DNA of 64,000 nt from Saccharomycopsis crataegensis (taxonomy: Eukaryota; Ascomycota; Saccharomycetes; Ascoideales; Saccharomycopsidaceae): contig NW_027043838.1 of assembly GCF_037102585.1 (NCBI RefSeq), positions 806,001-870,000 on the forward strand, written 5' to 3'. The position numbers were made by a program, and so were the translations under genes. Of this stretch, positions 19,701 to 31,400 are shown piece by piece. The notes beneath the pieces are model-generated. The model saw only the letters and a program-made list of their open reading frames with translations, searched no databases and was not told where the DNA came from. Numbering within the stretch: the stretch's first letter is position 1; every line of letters starts with the position of its first letter.

Positions 19701-22700
19701 TCAGCGGTTCCCAAAGCTCAAATTGATTTTTGGAGTCGGAAGATTGAATGTGAAACCACCATCATCCAATTTATGTTTAGATTCCACAACCCAACGCATA
19801 CACAAGTGTATCAAGTACAACACTGAGCCAAAAGCTCTGAATGCTGCGAGACAAGCCACTGACCAGAGAATAAACGCCAAGTACTTGTTACTGCTGGTAT
19901 CTTTAATACTATAAACTTGGGTGACGATCATAACCAACAACATGTTGCTCAACAACCAGAATAACACAACTCTAGTTCTAATATCTCTATAATAATCTTC
20001 TTCAGGAACTTCTTTTTCGGACAAAGATTTGATGCCTCTAGGAGTTTGTCTTCTAGATCTCAAGTTGAATAAGATTTCTTCATAACCACTATCTATATCT
20101 AATTGCTCACTTGGAATCTCTACCTCAACAACTTCATGACCAGCTTTATCAGTTTTGATGATGGCTCTCCCTAAATCGGTTGTTGGTTTGTTTTCACCTT
20201 TAGTACCCCAAGAAACATCATGGGTGTTACAAAAGGCATAGATTTGCAACGTGCAAGTGTAAGATGGTAACATGAGGAAATATTGGATAGAACTGGTGAA
20301 TATGTGCCATGGATCCATGTAAATAAACGAAGTAAAAGCATAAAGACCATATGTGGACAACAACGAGATCACGATGTTTATAAATGTTGTCTCAGACGCA
20401 GAATCACTATGTCCATCCTTCAAGGTTTTACCAACAAAGTAGAAACCACAAGCCATACTGTAAAGGGCACAGATGGTCAAAATAATCATACTAGCAAAAT
20501 ATAAGTGTTTAGCACCTTGAGGTCTATTACCCATAGAAATGATGAAAATACTAGTCAAGTCACAGAGACAGAAATAATTCAAGATGGTGAAGATCCAATA
20601 CCCACCATTGTGTGGAATAACATCGGTGTTGGCCAAAGAACCAGCCAAGAAATAGAAGGCCAAATAGAAATTACCCAAAGAGAAGAAAGAGAATAAAAGC
20701 TGGATGAATTGATAGAAGAATTCTATATGTAAGAAAAACTTTCTCACAAATGAATGATCGGTTTTCCAAACTTGTCTGAAATGGAGCTGCGAGTACAAGG
20801 CAGCAAACAATGCACCATTTAGCCATCTTCTTCTCTGAGAAATAAATTCAGGCAAGCTGTCTGGAACATCTGTTTCACCTTTTGCCTGTTTAACGTATTT
20901 CAAGACCCATTTTTCCGATTTCTTTGCCACTAATTCCCAACACAAAATTCTATCTTCTGCCAAGTACATATTAGCAGAGAAAACATCTCTTGTAGCACCA
21001 CCGGATAATGTCTCACCTTTAAAGTAGGAAAATAGAGGCCCAGTTCCATCAGGGTGATTCTTGAGAGCACAATATCTATAAGCAGATAAAGCACCTGGCA
21101 ACACTGAAATATAACCAAACACAGATTCTAACGGCTTATCCAAAATATTAGACATTTTATATTCAAAGTTTTGGGAAGCAACCAATGGATTCAACAAGTT
21201 CAAACCACCTCTTTCCTTCATGGCAATGATTTCACCGGCAGCACCAGCCACATTCGAATCATTATCAAAAGCTTTCCACAAATGATAGATGGAGTCCTTA
21301 TCTGGTCTAGTACCGACATCCAATAAAACACAAACATTTGGATCCATAACTGGACAAAAAGCATTGAATAACCATCTATGAGAATTAATTTTCTTTTGAT
21401 TCTTTTCCTTCAAACAGAATAGAATTTGCACTGGGACCATTCCTCTTTCAGCACCTTGGAATTTCAAATCTGTGTCTATTGAGACTTGGGTGGTGTATTC
21501 GAAAAGATGGGCTTTGACTTCTTTGGAGTTAACAAAAGATTTGGCAATACCATCTTGGTAAACACCCATTGCTGCCAAAACTTCCAAAACACCAGGCGAA
21601 ATTTTTGCTCTACCATCACTGACAATCACAACTTGAACTTTTTTCCACCCTTCATCACTCCAGATTCTTGATCTACGTCTGGAGCATAATTGGGAAATAT
21701 TTTGCATAACGGCATGCATGGTTCTGGCAAAAGATAGTTCGTCTTCATTGTACATGGTGATACAAATGACAATCTCGGTTTCTCTACCATACTTAGCAGA
21801 TCTTAAAGTGAATCCATTCTTAATGAAATCATCTGGGTCTGAGGTACATGCGGTATATCTCATGAACAAGAACTCATCATCGTCACGTCTCGGCAAGAAA
21901 CTTGCTAACTTTGTAGGAACAGGGTTTTCTAAGACTAAATTACCTCTTTCCAACTTGAATTCTTTTCTCAAAGCTCTATTTCTTCTTGGTTGATGGGTCA
22001 ATGGGATATCAGCGTGCATGTTACCATCTAGACTATGGATTGCTGATTGTTGATCTAAACTATTGTTATTCATCGCAACAATTTGTTTTCTTCCGGTATA
22101 TTCATCATAATTGAAATCAGCTGTTGACATGGAGGCCAGAGACGAAGCTACTTCATATTTTTCCTTAGATAAACTTCCATCGTAAGAAATTGTATCACTA
22201 TTTTCATAAGAATATTTGCTTTGGGAGTTGACATCTGCCATGTTGATATCTTCAAATTGAGACTGTGCAGCATTTCTGTCATTGAATGGATCGTTGGAAA
22301 CCTCCAGATAATTATCATAAGGTTTTAAATCTGGAGCATTTCCAGATAGGTTGAGTTCACTACCATTGGCTTTAGCAAAAGCGGCAGAGTCAAATATTGG
22401 CTTTGGAGGAGATAAGAGCCTCGAGCTTGTTGTGGTTGATCTAGATGTTATTGTTGGAGATCTTCTAAGTGGGGAACTACTTAAAGAGTAGTTATCGTCT
22501 TCGTTATAGTCTTCCATGATGACGGAAGTATGCTTAGATCTTTTCGGCGATTCTAGTCTTGTCCAGTTCGATCTATGAGTTGGCGATCTGCTCAAGAAAT
22601 TATCATTCTGATCATTATTGTTCTCCATAGCAGCCTTAACAAAATTATTACCTTGGGTGGAAGAGTTGAAGATAGTTGGTGAAGTGGTGAAACTAGCATT

Positions 22701-22970
22701 GTCAGGCATTTGCATTTGACTTCTTCTGTTGAATGAAACAGCAGGAGAGTATCTGGTTTTAGCTTTTGAAGGAGAAGAACTTCTGGAAACAGATTCTTCA
22801 TCATAACCATCATCTGGGAATGCATTGAAGTTTGAAGAATAGGCGGATTGATTGTATTTCTTTGGAGAAGAGTTTGCTAATGTTGGCTTTGGTTGGGACA
22901 ACAATGTTCTCTTGGAAGGACTACCATCGTAAGGGTAGTCATAATCCTCATCATCAAAGGGGTTCGACAT
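19701..22970 (-). CDS. chitin synthase, class I/II
   Basis: I start at the ATG at 22970 ([20 protein letters not shown]), giving 1089 aa. The frame is open for 57 more codons with an ATG at 23141, but that stretch has no family likeness and covers promoter motifs. The Ser/Asn-rich N-terminal third (about 370 residues) is followed by the catalytic glycosyltransferase domain with [43 protein letters not shown] (near residue 672) and the QRRRW signature (near 710). Several C-terminal membrane segments follow. The enzyme polymerises UDP-GlcNAc into chitin at the plasma membrane. C. albicans has three class I/II genes (CHS1, CHS2, CHS8). Length and the MSNPFDD start suggest the CHS2/CHS8 group, but I cannot be certain. 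Confidence 0.9.
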   Translation of the reverse strand: MSNPFDDEDYDYPYDGSPSKRTLLSQPKPTLANSSPKKYNQSAYSSNFNAFPDDGYDEESVSRSSSPSKAKTRYSPAVSFNRRSQMQMPDNASFTTSPTIFNSSTQGNNFVKAAMENNNDQNDNFLSRSPTHRSNWTRLESPKRSKHTSVIMEDYNEDDNYSLSSSPLRRSPTITSRSTTTSSRLLSPPKPIFDSAAFAKANGSELNLSGNAPDLKPYDNYLEVSNDPFNDRNAAQSQFEDINMADVNSQSKYSYENSDTISYDGSLSKEKYEVASSLASMSTADFNYDEYTGRKQIVAMNNNSLDQQSAIHSLDGNMHADIPLTHQPRRNRALRKEFKLERGNLVLENPVPTKLASFLPRRDDDEFLFMRYTACTSDPDDFIKNGFTLRSAKYGRETEIVICITMYNEDELSFARTMHAVMQNISQLCSRRRSRIWSDEGWKKVQVVIVSDGRAKISPGVLEVLAAMGVYQDGIAKSFVNSKEVKAHLFEYTTQVSIDTDLKFQGAERGMVPVQILFCLKEKNQKKINSHRWLFNAFCPVMDPNVCVLLDVGTRPDKDSIYHLWKAFDNDSNVAGAAGEIIAMKERGGLNLLNPLVASQNFEYKMSNILDKPLESVFGYISVLPGALSAYRYCALKNHPDGTGPLFSYFKGETLSGGATRDVFSANMYLAEDRILCWELVAKKSEKWVLKYVKQAKGETDVPDSLPEFISQRRRWLNGALFAALYSQLHFRQVWKTDHSFVRKFFLHIEFFYQFIQLLFSFFSLGNFYLAFYFLAGSLANTDVIPHNGGYWIFTILNYFCLCDLTSIFIISMGNRPQGAKHLYFASMIILTICALYSMACGFYFVGKTLKDGHSDSASETTFINIVISLLSTYGLYAFTSFIYMDPWHIFTSSIQYFLMLPSYTCTLQIYAFCNTHDVSWGTKGENKPTTDLGRAIIKTDKAGHEVVEVEIPSEQLDIDSGYEEILFNLRSRRQTPRGIKSLSEKEVPEEDYYRDIRTRVVLFWLLSNMLLVMIVTQVYSIKDTSSNKYLAFILWSVACLAAFRAFGSVLYLIHLCMRWVVESKHKLDDGGFTFNLPTPKINLSFGNR

Positions 22971-23282
22971 TGTTGATAAGGTTGTTATACTGTAATATTT
23001 TGATGAATGTACTCCATAGGAAAAAATTTGAACGACAAAAAAGTTGTTATAAATAAAATCCAAAACATTATTTCCAGATGTGCCTAATGCGGTAATACAA
23101 AAATATAAACACGCCACCCCATATGCAAAAAGAGGGTGCATAAGCCCATAATCAAAACAAAAAGTCTCAGATCAAAAATTTTAGTAGGCTACAAATTGCA
23201 ATAAATAAATTCACGCAATAACGCAAAAAAATAAAAAAATAAAATGAAAGGATCCAATCATTAGTATAGAAATTAAAGGTAT
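22971..23282. promoter_or_regulatory. chitin synthase promoter with Mcm1-like and forkhead-like sites
   Basis: CCTAATGCGG at 23083-23092 fits the loose Mcm1 consensus DCCYWWWNNRG. ATAAACA at 23105-23111 and ATAAATA at 23049-23055 fit the forkhead consensus RTAAAYA. S. cerevisiae CHS2 is G2/M-expressed through this pair of factors. The region also includes the PRP40 3' flank. Confidence 0.45.
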
Positions 23283-25217
23283 TCAGTAATCTAATTCCAT
23301 ATTTACCACTGGTTTTGCAGAAGCAAGTTTTTTTCTTTCTGCAGCCAAGATATCTTCTTTAATTTGAATCACCAGCTGATTCAATATCTCTGAACTGAAA
23401 TCGTCGCCAAGAGTGGCATTTGAGTTAGACATGGCATCAGTATTAAGTTTGCCGCACCCTTTAAACTTGTTGGCCTCCACGTAGTAACCATAATCTAGGT
23501 TTTTCTCAAACTCTTCATCGTACACCATCAAATAATTATTTTGGACAAATTCTTCCAACCTTTGGTAAAATGGCAAACTGCGGATATCATTTTTCAAATT
23601 CTCCCATCTTAAGCTTTCAAGACTTTGAATTTGTTCGGTAGGAGTATTTCCAGAGATGTGCTTTTCTTCTATAAAGTCGACAATTTTGTTTTTGTAAACT
23701 AGCTTCTCATCATCAAATCTTTGTAAAACAGATTTTTTCATCTTTTTCAAGTCCTGCAAACTTTGCTTCACAAGCATTTCATAGATATATTCTCGATGCT
23801 CTTCTAAAAAGCTCAGGTCTTCCTGACCAACATTAATATTTGACAATAGTTTATTGTCTTTAAGGATAGCAAAAAACTCTTCCTTTGAACTGGTTAGGAT
23901 ATTGAATTGCTTTTCAACAATATAATTGAAGATAATATCTTTTTGGGCCTTCAATAAAATATTCTGTTCTTCAATGAGATCCCAAAAGAGCTCCAATGGC
24001 CCTGAGCCAGATCTGCCCAATAAATTCTGAAAGCTTTCCTCATCTTTGATATATGGGTATATTTCCTTGAAAGTAGTATTTATCGTGATTAGATTATTCT
24101 CTTTCATTTCTTGAAGTAATTTCTTGAAATTTTCCCTAGCGATTCTATCATTTCTTTTATTTTGTGACTCCAAAGTTTTTATCTGTGATCTCAAGTCTTT
24201 TGTGATATCTTCTTGAAATCGCGAATAAATTCTCAAAATATCAAGTTTATTCAACTTTAAGAAATTCTTGTTTTGCTTAACTCTTTCGTCTGTGGTGATC
24301 ATTTTCAAGATGTCATCCCATTCTACTTCATTTGTTATTTTCGATTTCAAACTCGTTTCAAAATAATCCTCAAATTCAGATAACGCTTGAGTTTTCAATT
24401 TCTCTTCTTTCTCTTCTTGAATTTTTCTCAAGTAATCAACGTACTTCTGGAAAATCGCTTTCTTTTCCTTCTCTGAAAGAATAGAATGCTCATATATCGG
24501 TTCATCTCTAACTTTTTTCTTGAAAGTCTTCCATAATGTATAATACTTGACATCATCTTTATGTTGTGATATCAATTCCTTGAAATCATTTTGGAATTTT
24601 TCCTTTGTGTTACTTAAGTTCGACAATTCCCGTTTAGATTTCTCGATCAAATACTCTTCAAAATAGGTTTTCTTAGCCAAAGTGTCATCAATTACCCAGT
24701 ATTTTGGGTTATCAATAAAGGTTTCCATCACCTTCTGGAAGGACCATGAGGTACTGACCTTATTGTCTTCTAATAATTGAATAAATATTTGTTTTTGTGC
24801 AGGTCCAGCTACCAGCGAACCATTATTAGCTGTGAATGTTGGATTCATCAAACTCTTCTCAACTGAAAAAATCTTATAGAATTGGGTATTCTCAGAGGTA
24901 TTATCATCTGGTTTGTTGGTGGTAGTTGACGTTTCTCCGCTCTCCTCAACCTTGGAATTCTTATCTTCAGCAACCACCGCAGTCTTTGGTTCATTTTCTT
25001 GTTTGATAGGGAACTCCCACGTTGTTTTCCTAGTTTCTGAGTTATGATAGTAATATCTTTTTGTTTCCTTTGAAAAATACTTCTTCCAGGCAGACTTCTC
25101 TAATAATTCATCTAAATGATTATACAACTCTTTTGGCTTTTCCCATGTCGATTGCTTTGTTTCACTGTTATAGTAATAAATCCTCCCCGAGGCATCTTTT
25201 GCCTCCTTCCAACTCAT
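23283..25217 (-). CDS. PRP40: U1 snRNP splicing factor Prp40 (WW and FF domains)
   Basis: 644 aa. Two WW domains open the protein (about residues 2-29, WKEAKDASGRIYYYNSETKQ, and about 42-70, WKKYFSKETKRYYYHNSETR). An acidic linker follows, then a series of FF domains from about 130 on, seen as helical blocks such as FIQLLEDNKVSTSWSFQKVM, with long charged coils. Prp40 belongs to the U1 snRNP. It bridges the 5' splice site to branch-site proteins and binds the RNA polymerase II tail. In S. cerevisiae PRP40 (YKL012W) adjoins ARC19 (YKL013C); here CSF1 lies between them, which suggests an insertion or rearrangement in one lineage. Confidence 0.94.
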   Translation of the reverse strand: MSWKEAKDASGRIYYYNSETKQSTWEKPKELYNHLDELLEKSAWKKYFSKETKRYYYHNSETRKTTWEFPIKQENEPKTAVVAEDKNSKVEESGETSTTTNKPDDNTSENTQFYKIFSVEKSLMNPTFTANNGSLVAGPAQKQIFIQLLEDNKVSTSWSFQKVMETFIDNPKYWVIDDTLAKKTYFEEYLIEKSKRELSNLSNTKEKFQNDFKELISQHKDDVKYYTLWKTFKKKVRDEPIYEHSILSEKEKKAIFQKYVDYLRKIQEEKEEKLKTQALSEFEDYFETSLKSKITNEVEWDDILKMITTDERVKQNKNFLKLNKLDILRIYSRFQEDITKDLRSQIKTLESQNKRNDRIARENFKKLLQEMKENNLITINTTFKEIYPYIKDEESFQNLLGRSGSGPLELFWDLIEEQNILLKAQKDIIFNYIVEKQFNILTSSKEEFFAILKDNKLLSNINVGQEDLSFLEEHREYIYEMLVKQSLQDLKKMKKSVLQRFDDEKLVYKNKIVDFIEEKHISGNTPTEQIQSLESLRWENLKNDIRSLPFYQRLEEFVQNNYLMVYDEEFEKNLDYGYYVEANKFKGCGKLNTDAMSNSNATLGDDFSSEILNQLVIQIKEDILAAERKKLASAKPVVNMELDY

Positions 25218-25464
25218 ACCAGGCTGTGATCTTATTTCCTAGTATTTATTCACTGGCACATATAAATCTTGATCTACGGAATTTGGATAAATTCATATAT
25301 TAAATTAATTTTTCTTCTCATCGCGCACACTTTGGTTATGGCCCTGTCTTTTCTCATAAGAAAATTATACAGGCACAAACATTACCAAAAACGGAAGCTT
25401 TGACAGAATAAGTTACAAAATCACCACAGGTTGATACTCTCAAAGGAAAATAGAATGCTTTCAA
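25218..25464. promoter_or_regulatory. PRP40/CSF1 divergent promoter with an overlapping uORF
   Basis: An upstream ATG at 25455 opens a six-codon ORF ending at 25475 (TAG). It overlaps the CSF1 ATG (25465) in another frame. The rest is AT-rich promoter DNA. Confidence 0.5.
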
Positions 25465-28400
25465 ATGGCATATAGTGTGCTCTCATCAAACGAAATGGTC
25501 GCCCTGTTTGGGCTTGACTGGGTGCTAGTCCTTCTAGTGCTATTGTCCTTGATGTTTTACTTCAATAGACTTGTGGGGTCTTTGATGACTGTCATATGTA
25601 AAATACTATTATGGAAGCAATACAAAGTATCGGTGCATTTTCAGTCATTCAAAATATCATTGCTAGCTGGAAGAATCTTCTTCAAGAATTTTTCAATTGT
25701 GACGAAGGATTGTACAATTTGCATATTAGAAGGAAATATCACCTGGAGATATTGGTTCTTCAATGTTAAGCAGTCAGAATTCGGTTTAGCGAACCAAGAG
25801 TTAGATGATGGAGGTGAATCAAATAGCCCAATTAGGAATGAAGGACTCAGCTCAAGGTTTAGAGTCGAAATGGATGGTTTGGAAGTGTTTGTTTATAACC
25901 GGACTTATGCTTTCATGAGTGTGTTAGAAGAACTTCAGAAATCATCCAATGCCAATGTTAAAAATATTACTCCTATTAGCTCTAACTTTGAAAGAAGAAA
26001 TCATGATAATGTTATAGTAAATCATAGAAGGTTTACTAGCGGCTCTTTGGATGGTTCGGATAGGAGTAAAGATTCCCTTTGCGAAAACACTTCTAGTAAT
26101 CACTCGCAGGATGAGATTGATCTGACCGGTTCGCTGGTATTTGATATTATCAAGTGCTTGCCGATCGATCTAAAAATTCATAAATGCGGTATCGTCATTG
26201 GTAATGAAAACACGACATCTGTTGTGGTTTGTTCTTTTATTAATGGAAGGGGGAGCTTTGATATTGGTTGTGCGGCCAATCCTTCGGTGGATTTCTATAG
26301 ACACAATATCAAACTTCTGAGCGAGAAATTTCAAATAACATTGAAGCCAAATATCAGCTATAAGGAACCAATCAGCTCTTCGTTCTTAAATAGTAGCGAT
26401 TTCAGTATCCACAAAGAATACACACGGAAGAGAAGACAGAGGAGATTCAGAAAGTATAAGAATTTGTGGACGTCGTTTTTAAAAATAATGCAAATTAAGA
26501 AACACAAAAAACAAGATACACACGACAAATCAATAGAAGACAAAAATGAATGGAAAGGATTACCTCAATTTCTTGAAAATGAAGATGATAACCTCTTGAA
26601 TGATTACTCCGATTTGCAAGATGAATTGTCGCAAGAGTACGCAATTTATAGAACAGTAGTAGATGCCGAGAAATGCGAAATACTTTATTACTATGATATT
26701 CCTGGTAAAGTTCCTCATGATGGTCAAATCAATAATGAAAAATTAGGAAAGCTGGCCGATGGATCCCCAAAAACAGGTGTTGAAATTGAATTATATGAAT
26801 CAACCATATACTATGGACCTTGGGCAGATAGGCAAAGAATTTCTATTTACAAGGCTTTCTTCCCTCAATCCAATAACTTCGAAGACAGTCAACCTACTAA
26901 AAAATTAGATGCTGGAGAAACCAGAGAATATAGCTTTTTTGATTTTTGTGTGAGATTTGTGGATGACAAGTCCATTATCAGAGTTCCGATGAGAGAATAT
27001 AGCAAAGATATTGCAAATTCACTAAATAGATCTAAAAAAATGGCGGACACTGCGAAGATGGAGAAAGGGAGTGAGCCTGATAGTTTTGTCAACAAGGAAT
27101 CTAAGGAAAATGAAGAAACAGGGAAAAAACCGTTTGCATGGTTAGAATTAAAGCTTTTTGAAGGAAGTTTTATTAATTCCGTGACTGATTATGAAAGAAC
27201 TCTGAACGGAAGTGATGTTAAGCTTAACGTCTTATTAAAGGAACCTGAATTAAGGTCTTCCATTAATCATAATATTTTCTACAGGGCTAAGGAGCACCGT
27301 CTTGATATATCGATAAATTATCCTTTAATTTGGAAGCAAATAATAAAATGGAATATTTCAAATAAAACATCCAGCTGTGAATTTTTCATTTTGAGAGAAC
27401 ACGTTTCCCTCATTTCTGACATGATCAATGATTTTGCTACCGTGGAAGAAAGCTTGTTGAACGATCCCTGTGAAACGGTGAATTCCTATAATTTGTTCAG
27501 GCCATATGAATATAATGTGAACTGGAAGATCGAAAATGGTGTCAAGTTATATTTGAACATCAATAATCAAAATATTATTAACAATCCAGTGGATTTTGAT
27601 GATAACACCTACCTATCTTTCCAAGCGCCATCTTTAAATATTGATTTGCTGATACCAATGCATGTTATTTTCCAAAAATCAAATTCAATTAATTTTGACA
27701 TTTCATCTGAAAATCTTTCTTTAGTCGTTGATACTCCTGCTTGGAGCACCTTAAATACCTTCCTTAAAAACAAGGAGTTGGCAAATGGTACTGACTTCAA
27801 AATACGCGGCTCATATACTTACTATAGTAGTATTGAATTAAACTTGGTGGACAGTATAATAGTCAACTGCTTTTTATCAAATACGACATTCCATGCGTAT
27901 GGGTTTTTAATAAAATTCATCATGGACATTAAAGAAAACTACTTTGGGGAAAATATCCACTTTCAAACCTTGGAAGAATATACTGATAAAAAGCATGAAA
28001 ATGAAAATATAGAGCATGATTCTGATCTGGCGTTCTCTAGTAATAATGGAGAGAAATCAGTGAAGCCTGCATTTGAATCCGAGCCAGAGTTCAGGTCAAG
28101 ATCACGGAACAAGACAAAAGAGCCTAAACAATTTCGTCGGATAGAAAACGAAATCGATGTTTTATTTTCCTTCTGTGTTGATAATGGCTGTTTAATTTTA
28201 CCTTGTAATTTATACGATAGTGATTCTTTCATCGCTGCGAGACTTCCGAACTTTGATATTGACATTAGATTCACGAATTACTATATGGATTTACAATGTG
28301 ATATATCTCCTTTGAAAGTTACTCATGTTGTGAATGATCCCGATGCTGTTAATAGAGTGGTTCATGATACAGATTTGAATATTAATCCTGACATGTTCAT

Positions 28401-31400
28401 CAATGGATTATCAATTCATGGTCATAGGATTTTTGGCTTACCTCCATTGGAGCCGACATATATTTGTGTATGGGATATTAGCGCAGGCGCTATTTCATTG
28501 AATACTAATGGCTTATTTATTCAATCATTTTTGGGATCTATTCAGAATCTTGGTTACACATTCAGAGACTTTGAAAATTCGTTGATTGTGGAAATTCCGG
28601 AGTTGAATGATGTCACAATTTTTACTTTCAAATGCCCATCGGTATCTGCGAGCCTTTTAGATAGAGAGCTGAAAGTTTGTTTGAATTTATCTTTGGAGCC
28701 AATAAATTTGAGACTCAATGATTTAGCAAATGGCAGATACAGTTCGCGAATGGATTTGAAAATTAAGAATATTATTTTAAAAATGACTGAGCAGGAATCA
28801 TCCAAGATTTTATTATACTTGACTACGTCATTGTATCTTTCCAATTTTTGCAGAAAGAAAGAATTCACCGAACATAGACGATTACAACAGGAACATCTAA
28901 AGACCAATGATGGCCCATTTCATAGATCACCTTTCTTCCTCAGAGAGGAAAACAGAGATGAATACTACAACAAAAATTATGGGAAAATTCTCGCATCTTT
29001 GTCTTTGCCAGATATTGCTGCGCCTATAACAAATCAAACTGTTGATTTCATCTTTGAGGATTCTCCTATTGGTGATCGCCAGTTGAACTCGTCTAATATC
29101 TTTGATAGCTCAGAGGATGTTTTAGATACATCTTCTGTTACTAGCACTGACGAAGATTTTGGAGAAGCTGAAGCTGACTCAAGCTTGCTCGAATTCCTAC
29201 CAAATAAAAAATTATCTGGAAAAAAATTAAATAGCAAACAACACAAAAAAATTTTAGGGGAAAACTATTTCATCGATACAACTAATATTGCAGATGTGAC
29301 TCCCCAGCTTGATATGAGTGATGAAAGATATGAATATGATAATTTCATTTTCAATTTGTCAAGCATTGATGGCTTTCTTTCGCCATCGTCAGTTCTTGGT
29401 CTTGTTAAAATTGCAGATGGTTTCATTGACTCCTCTGCTGATATAATTTTGGATAAATTGCAACTCTTTGTCCTCACCAAACTATTGCTAATGGAAGAAA
29501 GTACATTCGCGGCTAAAAACATTAGATTTATAACCCCTTCTGTCAATGTTTATTATGGTGACTTTTCAAAGGATGCAACAATTGACGGCTTTGAGAATGT
29601 TATAAATTCTGAAAAGAATGATAAAGGTTGTTTTCTGGATCTCTCTAAAGTATTTGATATGAATTACATCTATTTATCTGTCAAAACACCATCAATTGTT
29701 GCCAGTTTTAAAGAAAGTATGACCAATAAAGAAACTGCTTCTGAGTCTCTAATTGCTATGCACTTACCTGCTGTTTCCATAAAAGTAGTTAACTTGGATG
29801 CGCCTAACTCAGAGGATCTGGCAGCTACTCTACGTTTTGAAGATTTTGAAATTTGGCTTGACCAAAGCCTTTCTGTGGTTTCATCGTTTGATTTGGAAGC
29901 CTTGGAAGTATCATTGGATTCTGAGCAGATAAAATGGTTGGCAAAGATAATTAAATATAATAGTGATTGTTTAATGCCGGCGATTGATCAATTACAGGCT
30001 TTGGGGACAAGGTTTGAATATTCAATAATTGAATTGATTTACAAATTGTCTATTGCCAGTGAAAAATATAACATTCATCATGACTCGTCCGTTCTCACTA
30101 AACCTACCTACATTACAAGAAACTCTGAGGCGAAACATGTCAGATCATTTGATAGTTGGAGAATCCTTGTGAGATTGCGTCATATTTTGAAAAGTTTACC
30201 TGCTGAATGGGATGAAAAAACTTTCGTTGATTCTGAAAATTGGAAAGATCATGATAACGCGTTCAATCATGTCCTTGAAGTTTTCTCAAAGTGGAGAAGC
30301 TGGGAATTTTCTGATATCAGACGAAGTTTTGTATTCAAAAGTGCTTTTAAAAATCTCTTCAAAGATGAAGAGAAGCAACCACTGAAAAGTAAAGGGCTTT
30401 ATGTTAATATTTCCAACTTGGTGGTTAGATTGGAATCTAAATTAGAGCAAGACATAATACGTTTAATTGGATTGGAGGCTGAAACCTTCAGTCAATACGG
30501 CAGGGACTTGAAAGTCGCCTTAGAGTTGCGGTCCATTGAATCAAAGATTTCAACGATCTCTTTGTGCTTAATTGATGCTATTATTATTTTGGGCACAATG
30601 CTACCATCGAAGTCAATGACAGATGAAAATCAGGAACTTTCTACCAAGACAAAAGATGGTGGGGATATTCATGTATCCGCTTCTTTAGGAAAATTCAAAA
30701 ATACGATTGTCATTGACAGAATTCATCACGAATTTGAGGTTTTAGGAGTATTGAGCTCGAATGTTTCTTTGTCTGAGTCATTGGATCAAAATGCATTGAA
30801 TAATATCTTGCATTTAGATTCTTGTAGCTCCAAAATATGTCTTGATAAAGAGATCTTCGCCCAAAACTCTGTGAATGGTATCGATGTCAATATCTCCAAT
30901 ACAGGATCCTTTATCAACAACTTGACAGTTTTGGAGTCCAATATCGATTCTGTATACTGTGACATTTCTAGGGGCTCTTATGATTATCTTAAACTTTTGG
31001 CAGTTATAAATAACTATGAAATAAACCAGTTGGCCCACATTAAACAACTGCTTCAAAGACTATCTTCAGGTACGACGACGAATGATAAAGAATCTACGAC
31101 CACTAAAGAGCAGGGATCTTTGCTTGGTATTTTGGACAATATCAAAATTAGCTCTAATTTTGCTGTCGAAAATTTTTATTGGAATATTGATGTTTTGTCA
31201 CCGGTGCTTGTCTCAGGAAAGATTGGACGATCAGAATTCAGTACAGTACTTGCGAAAAGGATGGTTTATTGTGAATATAATTTTGATGGATTGGAATGCA
31301 ATTTTATTCATAATACCTACGGTAAAAAGTTTTTGGCGAGATATCAACAATCGTACAGCTCGATGGTAATAAAGGGAAATCTCAATGAGGACAGACCATT

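Noticed and set aside
22971-23141. 57-residue N-terminal extension of the chitin synthase from an upstream ATG
   Set aside because: The extension is hydrophobic without family likeness and overlaps likely promoter sites; MSNPFDD is the better start.
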